Below the pieces are notes generated by a model. The model was not told where the DNA came from, did not search any database, and saw nothing but the letters and a program-made list of their open reading frames with translations. Positions 37,772-46,958 of a stretch of 60,211 nt of DNA are shown in pieces (position 1 is the first letter of the stretch; every line of letters begins with the position of its first letter). This DNA is from Thermoplasmata archaeon (lineage in GTDB: Archaea > Thermoplasmatota > Thermoplasmata > Thermoplasmatales > GCA-001856825). The stretch spans positions 1-60,211 of the forward strand of contig JAGDXP010000008.1 of NCBI GenBank assembly GCA_023256475.1, written 5' to 3'. The translations under genes were made by a program, and so were the position numbers.

Positions 37772-39775
37772 TTATTTGCCCTGGAACTCCGGTTTCCTCT
37801 TCTGTAACATGGCAGATATTCCTTCCTTTAAATCCTCGGTTCCATAGAGAATTCCGGCGGCCAAAGATTCCATTTCTAGACCGTTATCATAAGGTATATC
37901 TGATCCTCTATTTATCAACCTCTTGGCCAACGCCACCGCTATGGGGGATGTACCTAGTGAGATTGATTCTGCAAGCTTTATTGTCTCATCATCGATCTTA
38001 TCATTATCATAAATATGAGTTACAATACCCATTTCATAAGCCTCCCGTCCGGTAAATTTTCTCCCTGTCAATATGAGATCTGTGGCCCTTGACATTCCTA
38101 TCAGCTTTGCCAATCTTTGAGAACCAGACCAGGCGGGTATTAATCCAAGGGTGACTTCTGGGAATCCTATCTGGGCATCAGCAGTTGAGACCCTAATATC
38201 GCATGAGAGCGCCATTTCGAAGCCTCCTCCTAGCGCATATTTTCTGATCTCTGCTATGATTACCTTTGGAATCTCCTGCAGGAGTTTGAATACTCTCTCT
38301 CCCTTCCTGGAGTATTCAACAAAATCAAACATTCCTGGAATGAATTGGGATAGTTCTGCACCCGCGGAAAAATTCTCATTTGATCCTGTTATTATAACAA
38401 CCCTGATCTCTTTATCCTCCCATAATTCCCTTATGGCAGCTTCTAAATCGTTTAATAGATCTGTGTTTATAAGGTTGTGTTTTGGGCGGTTTAGAACAAG
38501 CCTTGCCACATAATTTTCCCTTTTCTCAATGTATAGGGTTTCGTATTTTTTAACTGCTTGAGCCTGAGTCACCGTTCCTATTGATTTCTGAGTTTCCTTG
38601 GGCTTTTCCTTGGGTTCTTCCTGGAATGATTTGATGTTAAGAAGTTCTTTCATCTTACCATTCTTAATGGATTCAGTAGGTTCGAAGACTTTTACTTTGA
38701 ACCTTGACGCCAAGTCTTCAAGATTTTTCTTTATTTCGGCTGTGGTAGATGATTTTGCCACGGATATCGGACCAAATGGCCTATTCAGGCCCAACTTGAC
38801 AGCCGTCTCTATATCGTCTGGCACGGCAACTTTCTCCTCAATTAATTTTATAGCCTCATTAACCTCAATGGAAAACAGGTCCATGAGAGAGACCTTCTCT
38901 GTTGGTTCGGCTTTCGGTATGTTTGCTCTGCCGGTTGACCAGTCGTATATACCCTTTCCAGTTTTCTTTCCCAGCAGACCTTTATTCACGAGTTCTCTGA
39001 CAAAATTACATTCCTTATACTCCGGGGAAAGTGTCTCGGCATAATAATCCATAGAATGTATTACCACATCAAGCCCCACAAAGTCCATCAATTCATATGG
39101 ACCCATGGGAAGGCCCTGTTCCTTTGCAAATGCATCCACCTCTTCTGGCTTCGCTATCCCCAAATCAACAATCTTGCAGAAAAACAGCATGTCTGGGGCA
39201 TTTATTCTATTAACTATGAAACCCGGTGAGTCTTTAAGTACTTTAACCGGAACTTTACCAATTTCCTTTGAAATTTCGAAGGTTTTGTTGAAAATTTCCT
39301 CTGAAGTGTATTCCGATCTAATAACCTCTACCAGTTTCATTCTGTTTGCAGGGTTAAAAAAGTGCATTCCGATTACTCTTTCCTTGTGACTCACATTCTT
39401 CGATATTTCTGAAATCTTGATATTGGATGTGTTTGTAGCCAGTATAACATTCGCAGGGGTTAATTTATCCAGTTTTTCGAATATTTCCTGCTTCAAGTTA
39501 ACTATTTCAGGTACTGCTTCCACAACTATTTCTGCATCCTTAACGGCCTCATCTAGATTCGATGTAAATTTGATTCTTCTCATTATTTCCAAGTCGTCCC
39601 CTTTTTTAATGTTTCCCTTTTCTACTGATTTTTTCAAATTCTCTTCAATGTAGACTCTTGCCTTTTCCAGGGCTTGCGGGAAAGCATCCTCCAGTGCTAC
39701 TTCGTATTTGGCAGTTGCAAACACCAGAGCAATCCCTCTACCCATTTCCCCCGCACCGATCACGGCTGCTTTCAC
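37772..39775 (-). CDS. Fused 3-hydroxyacyl-CoA dehydrogenase / enoyl-CoA hydratase
   Basis: 667 residues, two enzymes of beta-oxidation in one chain. Residues 1-180 are the NAD-binding domain (AAVIGAGEMGRGIALVFA; GMHFFNPANRMKLVEVI). About 185-380 are the dehydrogenase C-terminal domains (DSPGFIVNRINAPDM; GLLGKKTGKGIYDW). After a Lys/Glu-rich linker (EEPKEKPKETQKS, about 390) comes the hydratase, from about 410 (RLVLNRPKHNLIN; SAGAELSQF; ALGGGFEMALSCDIR; FPEVTLGLIPAWSGSQRL), with both acidic positions present. The order, dehydrogenase first, is the archaeal arrangement, opposite to bacterial FadB. It is 16 bases upstream of the membrane iron-sulfur gene on the same strand. Confidence 0.95.
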   Translation of the reverse strand: MKAAVIGAGEMGRGIALVFATAKYEVALEDAFPQALEKARVYIEENLKKSVEKGNIKKGDDLEIMRRIKFTSNLDEAVKDAEIVVEAVPEIVNLKQEIFEKLDKLTPANVILATNTSNIKISEISKNVSHKERVIGMHFFNPANRMKLVEVIRSEYTSEEIFNKTFEISKEIGKVPVKVLKDSPGFIVNRINAPDMLFFCKIVDLGIAKPEEVDAFAKEQGLPMGPYELMDFVGLDVVIHSMDYYAETLSPEYKECNFVRELVNKGLLGKKTGKGIYDWSTGRANIPKAEPTEKVSLMDLFSIEVNEAIKLIEEKVAVPDDIETAVKLGLNRPFGPISVAKSSTTAEIKKNLEDLASRFKVKVFEPTESIKNGKMKELLNIKSFQEEPKEKPKETQKSIGTVTQAQAVKKYETLYIEKRENYVARLVLNRPKHNLINTDLLNDLEAAIRELWEDKEIRVVIITGSNENFSAGAELSQFIPGMFDFVEYSRKGERVFKLLQEIPKVIIAEIRKYALGGGFEMALSCDIRVSTADAQIGFPEVTLGLIPAWSGSQRLAKLIGMSRATDLILTGRKFTGREAYEMGIVTHIYDNDKIDDETIKLAESISLGTSPIAVALAKRLINRGSDIPYDNGLEMESLAAGILYGTEDLKEGISAMLQKRKPEFQGK

Positions 39776-39779
39776 AATA

Positions 39780-40121
39780 TCACTTCCTTGCCTTATTTAT
39801 TGTACTTGATAATTTCTGGACTGAAAATGCATCACCTTTAATCTTCAATTTTCCTGTCATGAAGGCCTTGACACCGTCCAGCTTCCCCGAAAATACATCT
39901 TCCAGAACTTGATCCTGTGCAATAATGGTTGCATTTGGAGATGGGTGCTTTCCCTCGATTATTTTCACACTATCTGACGTCAAATCCACATAATACGGAT
40001 TTCCATCGCTTAACTCTATTTGGAAAACCTTCTTGTAGGAAAGAATTTCCTTCTTTATATCAGGTTTTTGATCTAGTATTTCAACTGTCTTTTTAAGAAA
40101 CTCCAGGGAACTCATGGTCAT
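39780..40121 (-). CDS. SCP2-like sterol/lipid carrier domain protein
   Basis: 113 residues; a stand-alone SCP-2 fold: VFQIELSDGNPYYVDLTS, NATIIAQDQVLEDVFSG, and a terminal AFMTGKLKIKGD helix-strand segment typical of the family. It would bind fatty acyl-CoA or other lipids. It is four bases upstream of the fused dehydrogenase/hydratase gene and thus in the same operon, suggesting delivery of acyl substrates. An ATG at 40115 is an alternative start. Confidence 0.9.
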   Translation of the reverse strand: MTMSSLEFLKKTVEILDQKPDIKKEILSYKKVFQIELSDGNPYYVDLTSDSVKIIEGKHPSPNATIIAQDQVLEDVFSGKLDGVKAFMTGKLKIKGDAFSVQKLSSTINKARK

Positions 40122-40149
40122 CTATCCAAAATAACTTAAAAATCTTTTT

Positions 40150-43100
40150 CTAGGTTTTATCCCCCCTAATTTTGGAAGGCCACCAATTGTACCTCTTCAT
40201 TATCAACATCAATGAAGGTATCAGGAACATCCAAGAGACCAGTGTTTCAAACAATACTCCTATGGTTATTGAGACCCCAATTTCACTTATTATTTGTATG
40301 GGACTGAATATCAATGCACCAAATACTGCAGAAATTATCAGACCTAAAGCAATTATTACTCCGGCATTCTCCTTTAATGCCTCTTCTATTGCCTCTTCAT
40401 CACTTTTACCCTTGAACACTTCCTCCCTGGTTCTTGTAATAAGGAAGATATCATAGTCAAGCCCTACACCGAAAAGTGTGACTATAACGAAAAGTGGCCC
40501 GAATACTATTATGGGATAATGAAGCAGGTAATTGAAAATTATATAAAAGGCTGCAACCGATGTTAATGTTGAAACACCTACGTTTAGCAACAATCTAAGT
40601 GGAGTAAGAAGAGCTGATAGTTGATAGCTCAATACAACGAATATTATTATGGAAAGGACTTCAACAATGGTATATGTGGAGGCCTTGATGAAATTGGAAC
40701 TATCTAGAAGGCTCTGTGATGGACCACCTACCCAATAATTCACACCGTAATCTCTAGAGAATTTTGAAACTAATTTGTCAATTGGTATCATGCTATTTAT
40801 TGCACCCTGTGAAAAGCTCACATTTCCCATGTAAATATCAATAAGTACATAATAACTTGATTTTCCTATGAAGCTCTCGGACTGGTTCAACAGAATGTTG
40901 TAGGATGGATATGAACTGTTAAGGGATGATAGATCTATATAATTTCCGAATGGATAATTTACTGTTTCTATTCTATTAACATAACCGTTTTGAAGCAGCT
41001 GCATTCCTAGATTTTTTATGATATTTAAATCCGTTGAATTGAATTTATCGTTATTTAATATTTTATAGGGTAATTTCAATATAACATAGTTGTTATCGAA
41101 TGGATCGAATCCGTAGGATTTAACGATTTCATAATAACCAAGCTTACCGGGATTTGTTGGTATTAGCGATAGCAAATCAAATGATGTGGGCGTGATCTCA
41201 TAAATTATGAGTGATAAAATCAGCAACACCACCAGAAAAGTTGTCAACAAATACTTATGATTCCTTGATACTGCCGCAACCTTGCCGAAATCAATTTTGT
41301 GCTCAAGTACAGATTTACCGTGAGAATAATGCAGGAAAGATGGAAGCAGTGTTAAAGCAACTAATAGGGTAACAAAAATACCCAAAGCGTTTAAATATCC
41401 TCCATCTCCTATTAATGGGATATTGAACAAGGCCATAACCAGATAGGAAATGATAACTATAATGCTAGAAGTAAATACTGCATGACCTGCCCACTGTACT
41501 GTAGTCTTAACCCTTTGGTTTGTGGGTGTTCTTAGATACCTATTTATGATATAAACGCTATAATCGGTACTCAATCCCATAATTAATATGGCACTTAATG
41601 TTGTTACTATGAATGAAAGTGTGGAGTGCTGAATCATACCAAATATTATGTAGGATATTGCCAAGGTAACAGTCATGGAAAATATGAAAAATCCCATGGG
41701 AATAAATGCAAGTTTTATGGATCTGAAATATAATCCAACTATTATTATTGATATAATGACCCCAATTATTATTGATTGTATTAGACTCTGATTTGCAATC
41801 CTTTCGAGACCGTGTGCTATTTCATCTGAGCCTGTATAATAAATTGTAAGTTCCGGAAAATTTGCTTGCAGATCACCCAGATACTGGTTCACTATGGTTA
41901 GCTGAGTCGAATTAAGGGATGACTGATTAAAAGTTATTATTAAAGTATAACCTCCATAGTTGGGCGGAACAAGCAGACCATAGAGTGTATAATTAATGGA
42001 AATTCCCACATCTTGTGGTTCATAAGGTGCCAGCTTAGTAAGAGACCCTTTTGTATCTATGGAATCTGAGAGCAGTGCTGAAAAATTCTGTACCTGAGCG
42101 AATGGAGAATACTTCAAGATTGAAATAACAAAATTCTGGGTGATATAAGAATAGTTCTGGCTTGTATTATTTAGCATTTCCCACGCAATGTTTCTGACAC
42201 TAACATGAGTTATGTTTGAAAACTTGTCCAATTCACCAGCCACCTTATACACATAATGAATTCTCAGTTGCTGGAACGATGAACTGATGGATATGTTTAT
42301 AAAATCAGTTGCACTCAAATTAAGCGATGCAGATATGTTTCTGAGGTAATTACCAATGGTGCTTGATAGAATCTGAGTGGAGACAGTTGAGTTATCGATA
42401 TTGATAGATAGGACATAATCCAAAAATTGTAATTGGCTCTCATTGAACAATTCCATGATGGCATTGGATGTTTCGTTTAAGAAATTCAAGGTTAAATTGT
42501 ATGTAAGCATTGTAAGATTTCCTTTATTCATAAAGGTTTGGAAGGTGGCGTTATATACGATTGGACTCTGTTTCCCGTAATTGTATCCAAGCGAGTATGT
42601 AATGTTAAATATAGCTGAGCTCCTTGTGCTGTTATTAATGTAGGCCTGGAGATTAAGACTATTAAATACCTTCTGGAATATCTGAGATTCTGTCCCATTT
42701 AACATGACGTAGGTTGAATAATATGCATTGGTAACTGAATTGTTTAACCTCAAATTGATTGGACCACTGCTGTTATTCCAATAATTGTAAAAATAATTGA
42801 AGTACAATAATCCCAAGGAACTGTTATATAAATTATGGGTCTCGTTAAGCAAGATATTCTTTGCAATTAGATCCTTTGAAGAATTACTCAAGCTCGGTTC
42901 CATCTGATTTACATTCAGGTATATTTTCTCATAAGTTAGGGGTATACCATAAATTACAAATGCGGTGAAGTTAGTTGCATTATAATAATTAGAAATCAAA
43001 ACGTAGAAGGAATATGTTGCATTCTTTAATTGGATATAGGTTCCCTTATAAAGCATATCCAGGGACTTTATGTTTCCAAATGTCTTATTAACCAGCCTGC

Positions 43101-43572
43101 TAAAATTTTCAATCTTTAGATAAGATGTATTTAACTTGATTGATACATTCTTCACATTCTCATAAAAAATGTACGTACTGTTTCCTATGGAATTAATAAA
43201 TTTGGAGTATATTTCATAGGGTGAAACAATATCAGAATATGCGGACCCTTTCAATCCGTTCTTATAGGTGGAATTGAAATAAGTCCAAAGCTCATAGGAA
43301 ATGGTAGAATTGAAGGATTTGTTTATAAAAACAACAACCGCAGTTCCATTGGGATCTGAATTGTTTTTAAACTGTGTGTTTAATATAGCCTGAGCTCTTT
43401 GTGAAAGTGAATTTTGATTTGAACCAGTAAATTCAACATTATAGTTTACAATACTGGTAGCTTTAACTGCGAAAGGAGCGGATATTATAAATATGGCTAT
43501 CCAAACTACTATGATTACCTTATAATTTCTCTCAATGAAATATCCAAATCTTTCAAAATGAGATTCAAGCAT
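40150..43572 (-). CDS. MMPL/RND-family membrane transporter with giant extracellular loop
   Basis: 1140 residues in an RND-like duplicated plan. One helix at about 18-38 precedes an extracellular loop of about 560 residues, rich in Asn and Tyr and full of NxS/T sequons. Helices 2-6 (about 600-770) include GLSTDYSVYIINRYLR, the MMPL motif with its acidic residue. Helix 7 (about 793) precedes a second loop. The last helices (about 960-1125) include FGVGLDYDIFLITRTREE. Family members export lipids or other hydrophobic compounds by proton exchange. It lies 28 bases before the SCP2 gene on the same strand, so a lipid link is plausible but unproven. Confidence 0.93.
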   Translation of the reverse strand: MLESHFERFGYFIERNYKVIIVVWIAIFIISAPFAVKATSIVNYNVEFTGSNQNSLSQRAQAILNTQFKNNSDPNGTAVVVFINKSFNSTISYELWTYFNSTYKNGLKGSAYSDIVSPYEIYSKFINSIGNSTYIFYENVKNVSIKLNTSYLKIENFSRLVNKTFGNIKSLDMLYKGTYIQLKNATYSFYVLISNYYNATNFTAFVIYGIPLTYEKIYLNVNQMEPSLSNSSKDLIAKNILLNETHNLYNSSLGLLYFNYFYNYWNNSSGPINLRLNNSVTNAYYSTYVMLNGTESQIFQKVFNSLNLQAYINNSTRSSAIFNITYSLGYNYGKQSPIVYNATFQTFMNKGNLTMLTYNLTLNFLNETSNAIMELFNESQLQFLDYVLSINIDNSTVSTQILSSTIGNYLRNISASLNLSATDFINISISSSFQQLRIHYVYKVAGELDKFSNITHVSVRNIAWEMLNNTSQNYSYITQNFVISILKYSPFAQVQNFSALLSDSIDTKGSLTKLAPYEPQDVGISINYTLYGLLVPPNYGGYTLIITFNQSSLNSTQLTIVNQYLGDLQANFPELTIYYTGSDEIAHGLERIANQSLIQSIIIGVIISIIIVGLYFRSIKLAFIPMGFFIFSMTVTLAISYIIFGMIQHSTLSFIVTTLSAILIMGLSTDYSVYIINRYLRTPTNQRVKTTVQWAGHAVFTSSIIVIISYLVMALFNIPLIGDGGYLNALGIFVTLLVALTLLPSFLHYSHGKSVLEHKIDFGKVAAVSRNHKYLLTTFLVVLLILSLIIYEITPTSFDLLSLIPTNPGKLGYYEIVKSYGFDPFDNNYVILKLPYKILNNDKFNSTDLNIIKNLGMQLLQNGYVNRIETVNYPFGNYIDLSSLNSSYPSYNILLNQSESFIGKSSYYVLIDIYMGNVSFSQGAINSMIPIDKLVSKFSRDYGVNYWVGGPSQSLLDSSNFIKASTYTIVEVLSIIIFVVLSYQLSALLTPLRLLLNVGVSTLTSVAAFYIIFNYLLHYPIIVFGPLFVIVTLFGVGLDYDIFLITRTREEVFKGKSDEEAIEEALKENAGVIIALGLIISAVFGALIFSPIQIISEIGVSITIGVLFETLVSWMFLIPSLMLIMKRYNWWPSKIRGDKT

Positions 43573-43627
43573 CTCCAGAATATCAATAAAAATTATTTAG
43601 CGATTTTCTATGTAAATTGATGAAATT

Positions 43628-44425
43628 ATGAATTTGACTATATTCGACAATCACGTGCATATTAAGAACGAAGCTATCGATTTTTATGTCAAAATATACA
43701 AGAAGCATGGAGGTACAGCATTGAATCTAGTGAATCTAACAGAAAGTTGCGTTAACCTGGAATGCTTCATCGCTGAATACGAAAGGAATATTAAGGTATC
43801 AAAAATTTTGAGGGAAAATGGATTAGAAGTGGTTGTAACAATTGGACCCTATCCTGTAAATATAATTGATATGCACCGGTACTACAATTCTGGGGAAATT
43901 TTTGAAATCTATAGAAATGCCACAAGGAAAGCTATAAAATTAATTGACGAAGGAAAGGCAAATGCTATAGGAGAGGTAGGAAGGTTCCATTTTGAGGTCG
44001 ATAAAATATATCAGGAAGAGGCCAATGAAATTTTAAAGATGATAGCCTGCGAAGCACATGACCAAAATATTCCTATAATAATACACAGCGAATCTCTAGA
44101 TGATAGAGGAATGTGCGAACTCTTTAACGATTTGAATAAGAACTGTGGTAATTTAAAAATAGTCAAGCATTTTTCAAGACCAATTTTCAACTTGAATTGT
44201 GGAATTATCCCTTCCGTTCCTGCATCAAGGGATAACGCGAGAAAAGCACCGTGGGGCAAGAAAGGGTTTTTTGTTGAGACTGATTTTGCAGGGGATGAAA
44301 GTAACCCAAATTTTGTCTTACCACCAGATTCAGTGCCAAAAAGGGTTAAAATGTTAATACAGGAAGGTGTGGAGATTGATGATATAAATACTTCTATGAA
44401 CTTTTACAGGGAGTTCTATATTTAG
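43628..44425 (+). CDS. TatD-like metal-dependent hydrolase
   Basis: 265 residues of the amidohydrolase/TatD superfamily. IFDNHVHIKN gives the HxH metal pair. AIGEVGRFHFEVD supplies the bridging Glu, IIIHSESLDDRG a His, LKIVKHFSRP a second His and FVETDFAGDE the catalytic Asp. Many archaeal members remain functionally unassigned; nuclease or deacylase activity is possible. It ends convergently, with stops overlapping the next gene. Confidence 0.85.
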   Translation: MNLTIFDNHVHIKNEAIDFYVKIYKKHGGTALNLVNLTESCVNLECFIAEYERNIKVSKILRENGLEVVVTIGPYPVNIIDMHRYYNSGEIFEIYRNATRKAIKLIDEGKANAIGEVGRFHFEVDKIYQEEANEILKMIACEAHDQNIPIIIHSESLDDRGMCELFNDLNKNCGNLKIVKHFSRPIFNLNCGIIPSVPASRDNARKAPWGKKGFFVETDFAGDESNPNFVLPPDSVPKRVKMLIQEGVEIDDINTSMNFYREFYI

Positions 44426-44925
44426 GAGATATCCATACCCATATAATCTATCTTATCCCATAATTTTCTCAGCCTTATTACGTGCTTCTCATGTGAAATT
44501 ATTATACTCTGTAAATCCTTTACAATGTCTGCATTATTTACCTGCCTTGCCAATTTTCGCAAATTCTCATTTATACACATTTCTGCTCTTGATAAATTAC
44601 TTATTAATTCTCCTATTCCGCCTTTGAGTATATCCTTGGGAGATACAATTCTGCAATTTGGAACCAGATTTTCCATTTCATAGAGATGCCCTGCGTTCAT
44701 ATAACCATATTTCTCTATTAATTTATGAATAATTTTTATATTTTCTATTTCAGAGGGCAAAATATTCCTCAGCTCGTTGACCACTTCTATCACAAGATTG
44801 TTGTTGGATTGACCTGGTCTGGAGCTCTCTAACACTGTGAAAATTGTTTCGTGGTAAGATTGAATCAGGGATTTCTGATCCGCATATGCCTTTAGGAGCT
44901 CTTTGACGAATAAATCCACATCCAT
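44422..44925 (-). CDS. Helical, possibly ferritin-like protein of unknown function
   Basis: 167 residues from the ATG at 44925, chosen because the TATA-like AATATATTA lies about 25 bases upstream; 44946 is the longer option. Almost all helical, with acid/His pairs in several helices (YHETIF, AGHLYEMENL, SRAEMCINENL, ISHEKHVIRLRKLW). Such Glu and ExxH pairs could form a di-metal bundle, but I cannot match a family with certainty. It is divergent from the PadR gene, sharing a short promoter region. Confidence 0.55.
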   Translation of the reverse strand: MDVDLFVKELLKAYADQKSLIQSYHETIFTVLESSRPGQSNNNLVIEVVNELRNILPSEIENIKIIHKLIEKYGYMNAGHLYEMENLVPNCRIVSPKDILKGGIGELISNLSRAEMCINENLRKLARQVNNADIVKDLQSIIISHEKHVIRLRKLWDKIDYMGMDIS

Positions 44926-45009
44926 AATTTTATATATAACGCTCATTTAATATATTTTCCCTTCGAACATTTTTTTTGAAAAACTATGAAAAGTATATGT
45001 ATGGGTTAT

Positions 45010-45029
45010 ATATGTCGATGTCGACATAT
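45010..45029. promoter_or_regulatory. PadR-type operator overlapping the padR start codon
   Basis: ATATGTCGA-TG-TCGACATAT is an inverted repeat with perfect nine-base arms. The ATGT/ACAT ends match the usual PadR recognition pattern. It covers the ATG at 45028 and lies just downstream of a TATA-like element (44991-45000), so binding would block initiation of the padR operon. Confidence 0.65.
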
Positions 45030-45501
45030 GGCCCTATCATATTCGATACGAATACTCGGGGTGCTTTCAAACAGGGAAGAAACCCTATACGGAATGAGTA
45101 AAATATTTGGAACCTCAGAGAAGAGGGCATCAAGTGGAACCATATTGCCCGCTTTGAGAAAACTTGAACATTTGGGATACATCGAAAGCTATAGAGATGG
45201 TAGATATAAGAAATATAAGATAACCGAGAAAGGGAAAGATTATCTCAAATCAATTAAGACCATAAGGGAAAGATTGAAACGGGATTTATTGGAGATGTTG
45301 ACAAAAGAAGATGTATTGGAATCTCCTAAAATTATGGACGAATATCTATTGAATGAGGATTTCGTAAAAGACACCATAAATTTTGTTGAAAAATATGGTA
45401 ACGATTTGAATTTTGTTATTGTAAGACTGTTCTTAGCATTCAGAAAGAGGGAGGATGATAAATTAAAGATATTCTTTGAAAATGCCAGGGAGGTACTTTA
45501 A
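45028..45501 (+). CDS. PadR-family transcriptional regulator
   Basis: 157 residues from MALSYSIRILGVLS; a frame to 44986 exists but the shorter start fits the TATA spacing. The winged helix has ETLYGMSKIF, GTILPALRKLEHLGYIESY and RYKKYKITEKGKDYL, the typical PadR core. A C-terminal helical domain (about 85-157) is for dimerisation or ligand binding. It leads an operon with the MFS transporter (two-base gap) and a surface protein, so it probably represses the transporter until an inducer binds. Confidence 0.92.
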   Translation: MALSYSIRILGVLSNREETLYGMSKIFGTSEKRASSGTILPALRKLEHLGYIESYRDGRYKKYKITEKGKDYLKSIKTIRERLKRDLLEMLTKEDVLESPKIMDEYLLNEDFVKDTINFVEKYGNDLNFVIVRLFLAFRKREDDKLKIFFENAREVL

Positions 45502-45503
45502 TT

Positions 45504-46958
45504 ATGGCCTTTACCAGTAGGGCGAAAATAACTATTGCCATTATGGCCATGACAGGAACCCTCATAATGTACGTTGAAACCATGGTTACCCCAGCTCTTC
45601 CAGTACTATCGAAATTTTTCAATGCTGACTATGATACTCTTTCCTGGATTATAACTTCATATTTGATCAGCGGAACTATATCAGCGGCCATATTTGGAAA
45701 ACTCGCAGATATTTACGGAAAGAAGAGAATTTTTGTAATTCTTTCATTGGTATATGCTATAGCTGTCTCATTTGGAGGCTTTGCACAAACCCTAACTCAA
45801 TTTATCGCAATTAGGACAATACAGGGATTGGGAATGGGTATGTTTCCAGTTGCATTTTCATTGTTGAATGACGAATTACCAAAGGAAGAACTTCCTTTAG
45901 CACAAGGAATAATTTCTGCAACCTTTACTATTGGTGCCTCTATTGGATTAGTGGTAGGTGCATGGATAACCCAGAATTTTGATTGGCAGTGGTCATATCA
46001 TTCTGCAGTTCCTGTGGCTTTCGCCCTATTTATAGCTTCTCTGATACTACTGGAAGAATCCCCCTATCGGAAGAAAGAAAAAATTGATTTTGGTGGAATT
46101 GCACTGATCTCAATTTTCATCATATCAACAATCCTGGTGTTATCAGAGGGAGTTTACTGGGGTTGGACATCCCCCCTTATATTATCCCTGGTTTTTCTGG
46201 GTTTAACTGCACTGGTACTATTCATATTTTATGAGAGTACTGTTGATGAACCGTTCATAAATATAAATCTCCTGAAACATAAGAACATAATGCTCCCTAA
46301 CATAGCGGGTCTTTTTGCATCAGGTGGAATGTTCTACCTTTTTTATTCAATCCCTCCTATATTACAGGATCCTCCACCAGCTGGATTTGGAAAGGATATT
46401 TTTACTTCGGGCTTAGTTATGGTTCCAGCATCTATTCTGGGTATAGTGGTTGCACCCATAGCTGCTTTAGTAGTCAGGAAATATGGCCCTAAAGTATCGG
46501 TTATTATAGGCACCATGATAATGCTCTTTGCATTTATTTTACTTTATTTGAACCGGAGCACGGTGACATCCATCACTGAAGATGCAGCATTTATAGGATT
46601 TGGAACTTCCTTTGTTTTCGTTGGAATCATCAATACAATAATAGTTTCTGCCCCAAGAGGAGATACCGGTCAGATAACAGGTATGAACACTGTCTTTAGA
46701 AACATAGGAAGCAGCTTATCCCCCGCTATAGCCGGTGCAATTGAGACAAATTTCGTTCAACCGGCTATGGTCGGATTTCTTCCTTCGAACTTTCTCGGAT
46801 TACCCTTTACCCCCATTTTCGCTAACTTCCCATCATCATTAGCCTTTGATTATATCTACATTATTGGATTTATCACCATGCTTGTTTCATTAATTTTTAC
46901 GCTCCTCATGGATAATGTGAGGATATATGAGAAAAAAGAGGTGAAACTAAATGAATAA
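45504..46958 (+). CDS. MFS transporter, 14-helix DHA2 (EmrB/QacA) type
   Basis: 484 residues. Motif A is present in the loop between helices 2 and 3 (GKLADIYGKKRIFV). Motif C-like and other DHA2 segments follow (RTIQGLGMGMFPVAFSLL; GIISATFTIGASIGLVVGAW), with a terminal GDTGQITGMNTVFRNIGSSL. It is a proton-driven exporter; the substrate is unknown. It is preceded by padR and followed, with an eight-base overlap, by a surface protein. This suggests an export unit in which the secreted protein contacts the transporter outside the cell. Confidence 0.92.
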   Translation: MAFTSRAKITIAIMAMTGTLIMYVETMVTPALPVLSKFFNADYDTLSWIITSYLISGTISAAIFGKLADIYGKKRIFVILSLVYAIAVSFGGFAQTLTQFIAIRTIQGLGMGMFPVAFSLLNDELPKEELPLAQGIISATFTIGASIGLVVGAWITQNFDWQWSYHSAVPVAFALFIASLILLEESPYRKKEKIDFGGIALISIFIISTILVLSEGVYWGWTSPLILSLVFLGLTALVLFIFYESTVDEPFININLLKHKNIMLPNIAGLFASGGMFYLFYSIPPILQDPPPAGFGKDIFTSGLVMVPASILGIVVAPIAALVVRKYGPKVSVIIGTMIMLFAFILLYLNRSTVTSITEDAAFIGFGTSFVFVGIINTIIVSAPRGDTGQITGMNTVFRNIGSSLSPAIAGAIETNFVQPAMVGFLPSNFLGLPFTPIFANFPSSLAFDYIYIIGFITMLVSLIFTLLMDNVRIYEKKEVKLNE

